DNA of 14,935 nucleotides from Betaproteobacteria bacterium (GTDB lineage: Bacteria > Pseudomonadota > Gammaproteobacteria > Burkholderiales > Gallionellaceae). Below are positions 12,970-14,935 of the stretch, piece by piece. The position numbers and the translations under genes are program-made. The stretch lies in assembly GCA_028871775.1 (NCBI GenBank), contig JAGWMH010000017.1:1-14935 (forward strand), given 5' to 3'. The notes below the pieces were generated by a model that was not told the DNA's origin, did not search any database, and worked only from the letters and a program-made list of their open reading frames with translations. Positions within the stretch are counted from its first letter, which is position 1. The number at the start of each line of letters is the position of its first letter.

Positions 12970-14133
12970 CTACTCCTGCGGCCTTGGCCTTGGTTTCGGC
13001 CGTTTGCCGACCTTCACCTGCACCACTACTTCGCGCTGGTTGCGCAGCAGCTTGAGCACCGCGACCTTGCCGGGCTGCAGATTGGAAATAGTTTCCAGCA
13101 TGGCGCTGGAATCGGCCAGCGGCTTGTTATCCACGGTAGTGAGAATATCCCCTGGCTTGATGCCGGCCTGATCCGCCGGGCTGTTGCGCACCACTTCGGA
13201 AATCAGCACGCCTTGTGCCTCGCCGAGCTTGAACGATTCCGCCAGTTCCGGCGTGAGTTCCTGCATCGCCACGCCGATCCAGCCGCGCGTCACCGAACCG
13301 GTCTGGATGATCTGTTCCATGATTTTCTTCGCCGTGCTGATGGGAATGGCGAAGCCGATGCCGAGCGAGCCGCCATTGGGCGAGTAGATGGCGCTGTTGA
13401 TGCCGATCAGGTTGCCGTTCACGTCCACCAGCGCGCCGCCGGAGTTGCCGGGATTGATGGCGGCATCGGTCTGGATGAAATTCTCGAAAGTGTTCAGCCC
13501 GAGGTGGCTGCGTTTCAGCGCGCTGATGATGCCCATGGTCACGGTTTGCCCCACGTCGAACGGGTTGCCGATGGCGAGCACGATGTCGCCCACCTGGGCC
13601 TGCTCGGCATGGCCAAAGGTGACGGCGGGGATGTTGCCCGGCAAGTCTATCTTGATCACGGCAAGGTCGGTCTCCGGGTCGGAGCCGATGATGCGCCCTT
13701 TGGCCTTGCGCCCATCGGCCAGCGCCACTTCGATCTGGTCGGCGGCCTCGATCACGTGATGGTTGGTGAGGATGTAGCCGTCATGGCTGACAATGACGCC
13801 GGAGCCCAGGCCGGAGCTTTTCTGCACCGCGCCCTCCTCGAACTGGTCGCCGAAAAAAAAGCGGAAGTTCGGGTCGTCCATGAGGGGGTTGGTGGGGACC
13901 TTCACGGTGCTGCTGGTGAAAATATTCACCACCGCAGGCATGACCTTTTTTGCCGCCGCGCTGAAACCCGCCGCAGGCATTTTGCTGCCGCTGTCCGGCG
14001 TGTTTTCGTACAGCGTCACCACGCCGCTGCGCGCCGCGTTGGGCAGCAGGCCGGGCTTGAGCGTGTGGATGATGAACAGCACGGCCAGCCCGATGGTGGT
14101 GGCCTGTGCAAACAGGAGCCAGAACTTACGCAT
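12970..14133 (-). CDS. membrane-anchored HtrA/DegS-type serine protease with one PDZ domain
   Basis: This is a periplasmic S1C-family protease of 387 residues, tethered to the inner membrane by an uncleaved N-terminal helix (about 7-25). The trypsin-like domain (about 57-265) has the complete triad: H126 in T-N-H-H-V-I, D156 in E-T-D-L-A-V-I and S231 in N-P-G-N-S-G-G-A-L. A single PDZ domain follows (about 280-375), with G-W-I-G-V near its start. One PDZ and a membrane anchor resemble E. coli DegS or Pseudomonas AlgW, which start the envelope-stress cascade by cleaving anti-sigma factor RseA/MucA. DegP and DegQ have two PDZ domains and a cleavable signal. The short basic tail (K-R-P-K-P-R-P-R-P) is unusual. 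The gene is convergent to tatC and divergent from the Nif3-family gene. Substrate is inferred only by analogy. Confidence 0.94.
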   Translation of the reverse strand: MRKFWLLFAQATTIGLAVLFIIHTLKPGLLPNAARSGVVTLYENTPDSGSKMPAAGFSAAAKKVMPAVVNIFTSSTVKVPTNPLMDDPNFRFFFGDQFEEGAVQKSSGLGSGVIVSHDGYILTNHHVIEAADQIEVALADGRKAKGRIIGSDPETDLAVIKIDLPGNIPAVTFGHAEQAQVGDIVLAIGNPFDVGQTVTMGIISALKRSHLGLNTFENFIQTDAAINPGNSGGALVDVNGNLIGINSAIYSPNGGSLGIGFAIPISTAKKIMEQIIQTGSVTRGWIGVAMQELTPELAESFKLGEAQGVLISEVVRNSPADQAGIKPGDILTTVDNKPLADSSAMLETISNLQPGKVAVLKLLRNQREVVVQVKVGKRPKPRPRPQE

Positions 14134-14141
14134 GTTATGAT
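14133..14141 (+). promoter_or_regulatory. candidate extended -10 for the Nif3-family gene
   Basis: TGTTATGAT fits an extended -10 (TGn plus TATGAT) and ends 30 bases before the ATG at 14172. No -35 is recognisable. It overlaps the first codon of the divergent protease gene. The protease promoter must also lie in or beyond this 38-base gap, but I could not place it. Confidence 0.3.
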
Positions 14142-14171
14142 GAAATCACTAAATTAAATGGTGAGGGCAAT

Positions 14172-14918
14172 ATGCTGCTGAACGAATTGCGGGATTATAT
14201 CGGAAGCCTGCTGGAAGTCAGCCGTTTTCGCGATTATTCCCCGAACGGGGTGCAGGTGGAGGGAAAAGCGCAGGTGCTGCGCATTGCCAGCGGGGTGACG
14301 GCCTCGCAACGTTTACTGGAAGCGGCCACCGCATGGGGCGCGGATGCCATCCTGGTGCATCACGGTTATTTCTGGCGCAGTGAAGATGCGACGATTACCG
14401 GCATCAGGAAGCGCCGCATCGCACACCTGTTGCAGCACGATGTGAGCCTGCTGGCCTACCACCTGCCGCTGGATGCGCATGCCGAACTCGGCAACAACGC
14501 GCAGCTTGGCAAACGGCTGGGCTTTGTGGAACAGGGCCGCTTCGGCGAACAGGATATTGCCTGTCACGGCGAACTGGCGCAGCCGCAAATGCTGGCACAA
14601 CTCTCCGCATACATCGAGGGTGTGTTGCAGCGTGCGCCGCAAGTGATCGGGGATGGCAGCCGCACCATCAATCGTATCGCATGGTGCACCGGTGGGGCGC
14701 AGGGCTACTTCGAGGCGGCCGTGGCGCTGGGCGTGGACGCATTCCTGACCGGCGAAATTTCCGAACAGAATGTGCATGTGGCGCAGGAAACCGGCGTGGC
14801 CTTCATCGCGGCGGGGCATCATGCCACCGAGCGCTACGGCATACGGGCGCTGGGCGAGCACCTCGTGGCGCGCTTCGGTGTGGAGCACCGTTTTTTCGAT
14901 ATGGACAGCCCGGTTTAA
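14172..14918 (+). CDS. Nif3/YbgI-family dinuclear metal protein
   Basis: This is a conserved NIF3-like protein of 248 residues, the length of E. coli YbgI. Members form a toroidal hexamer with a dinuclear metal site. Annotation as GTP cyclohydrolase 1 type 2 exists, but the cellular role is poorly settled. Metal ligands are visible: H63-H64 in L-V-H-H-G-Y-F-W, D101 in Y-H-L-P-L-D-A-H, and H216 and E220 in A-A-G-H-H-A-T-E-R-Y-G. F-L-T-G-E-I-S-E (191-198) and C-T-G-G-A-Q-G (172-178) are further family motifs. The ATG at 14172 is preceded by GAGGG and gives the usual M-L-L-N-E-L start. The frame is open further upstream, but that part overlaps the protease gene. Confidence 0.94.
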   Translation: MLLNELRDYIGSLLEVSRFRDYSPNGVQVEGKAQVLRIASGVTASQRLLEAATAWGADAILVHHGYFWRSEDATITGIRKRRIAHLLQHDVSLLAYHLPLDAHAELGNNAQLGKRLGFVEQGRFGEQDIACHGELAQPQMLAQLSAYIEGVLQRAPQVIGDGSRTINRIAWCTGGAQGYFEAAVALGVDAFLTGEISEQNVHVAQETGVAFIAAGHHATERYGIRALGEHLVARFGVEHRFFDMDSPV

Positions 14919-14935
14919 TTCACGGCGTGGATTTG

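Noticed and set aside
13213..14157. 314-codon plus-strand frame opposite the protease gene
   Set aside because: It is antisense to an HtrA-type protease with a complete catalytic triad. The His/Asp/Arg-rich product is typical of a shadow frame.
14919..14935. Tail of the window after the Nif3-family gene
   Set aside because: Only 17 bases remain, with no recognisable signal.

Overview
The window looks like a chromosome segment of a betaproteobacterium, probably of the Nitrosomonadales and perhaps Gallionellaceae-like. The reasons are the gene order hisC-hisB-hisH-hisA-hisF-hisI-hisE-HIT-tatA-tatB-tatC, separate hisI and hisE, monofunctional hisB, and the protein sequences. The taxon is inferred from layout and memory, not from a search.

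Layout. (1) Positions 1-915 hold two overlapping small genes of unknown function in visibly AT-richer DNA, resembling an accessory module. (2) From about 1080 to 4183 lies a probable operon of argS, an FtsN-like SPOR protein and a dsbA-type thiol oxidoreductase. It ends at a hairpin (4202-4233) shared with the next, convergent unit. (3) On the minus strand (4227-5997) is a two-component pair: a soluble NarL-type histidine kinase with a degenerate N-terminal receiver domain, and a NarL/FixJ response regulator. (4) Divergent from it, 6148-12912 is one long plus-strand operon: seven histidine-biosynthesis genes, a HinT-like HIT protein and the Tat translocase genes tatA, tatB and tatC. hisG and hisD are not in the window. 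(5) On the minus strand is a membrane-anchored DegS/HtrA-type protease (12970-14133). Divergent from it is a Nif3/YbgI-family gene (14172-14918).

The genes are mostly housekeeping. The unexplained material is between genes. Two junctions of the his-tat operon carry short non-coding inserts. The hisF-hisI junction holds 200 bp flanked by a perfect 15-bp direct repeat of the hisF end/hisI start. This looks like an insertion with target duplication, and it contains a segment complementary to the hisI ribosome-binding region. The tatA-tatB junction holds about 239 bp bounded by an imperfect 11/12-bp terminal inverted repeat and full of hairpins. In opposite orientations the two inserts share a 19-nt motif (17 identities), followed in each by a two-part hairpin of the same architecture but different sequence. 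This suggests two members of one small structured repeat family and is the most interesting signal here.

No tRNA, rRNA, CRISPR array or transposase gene was seen.
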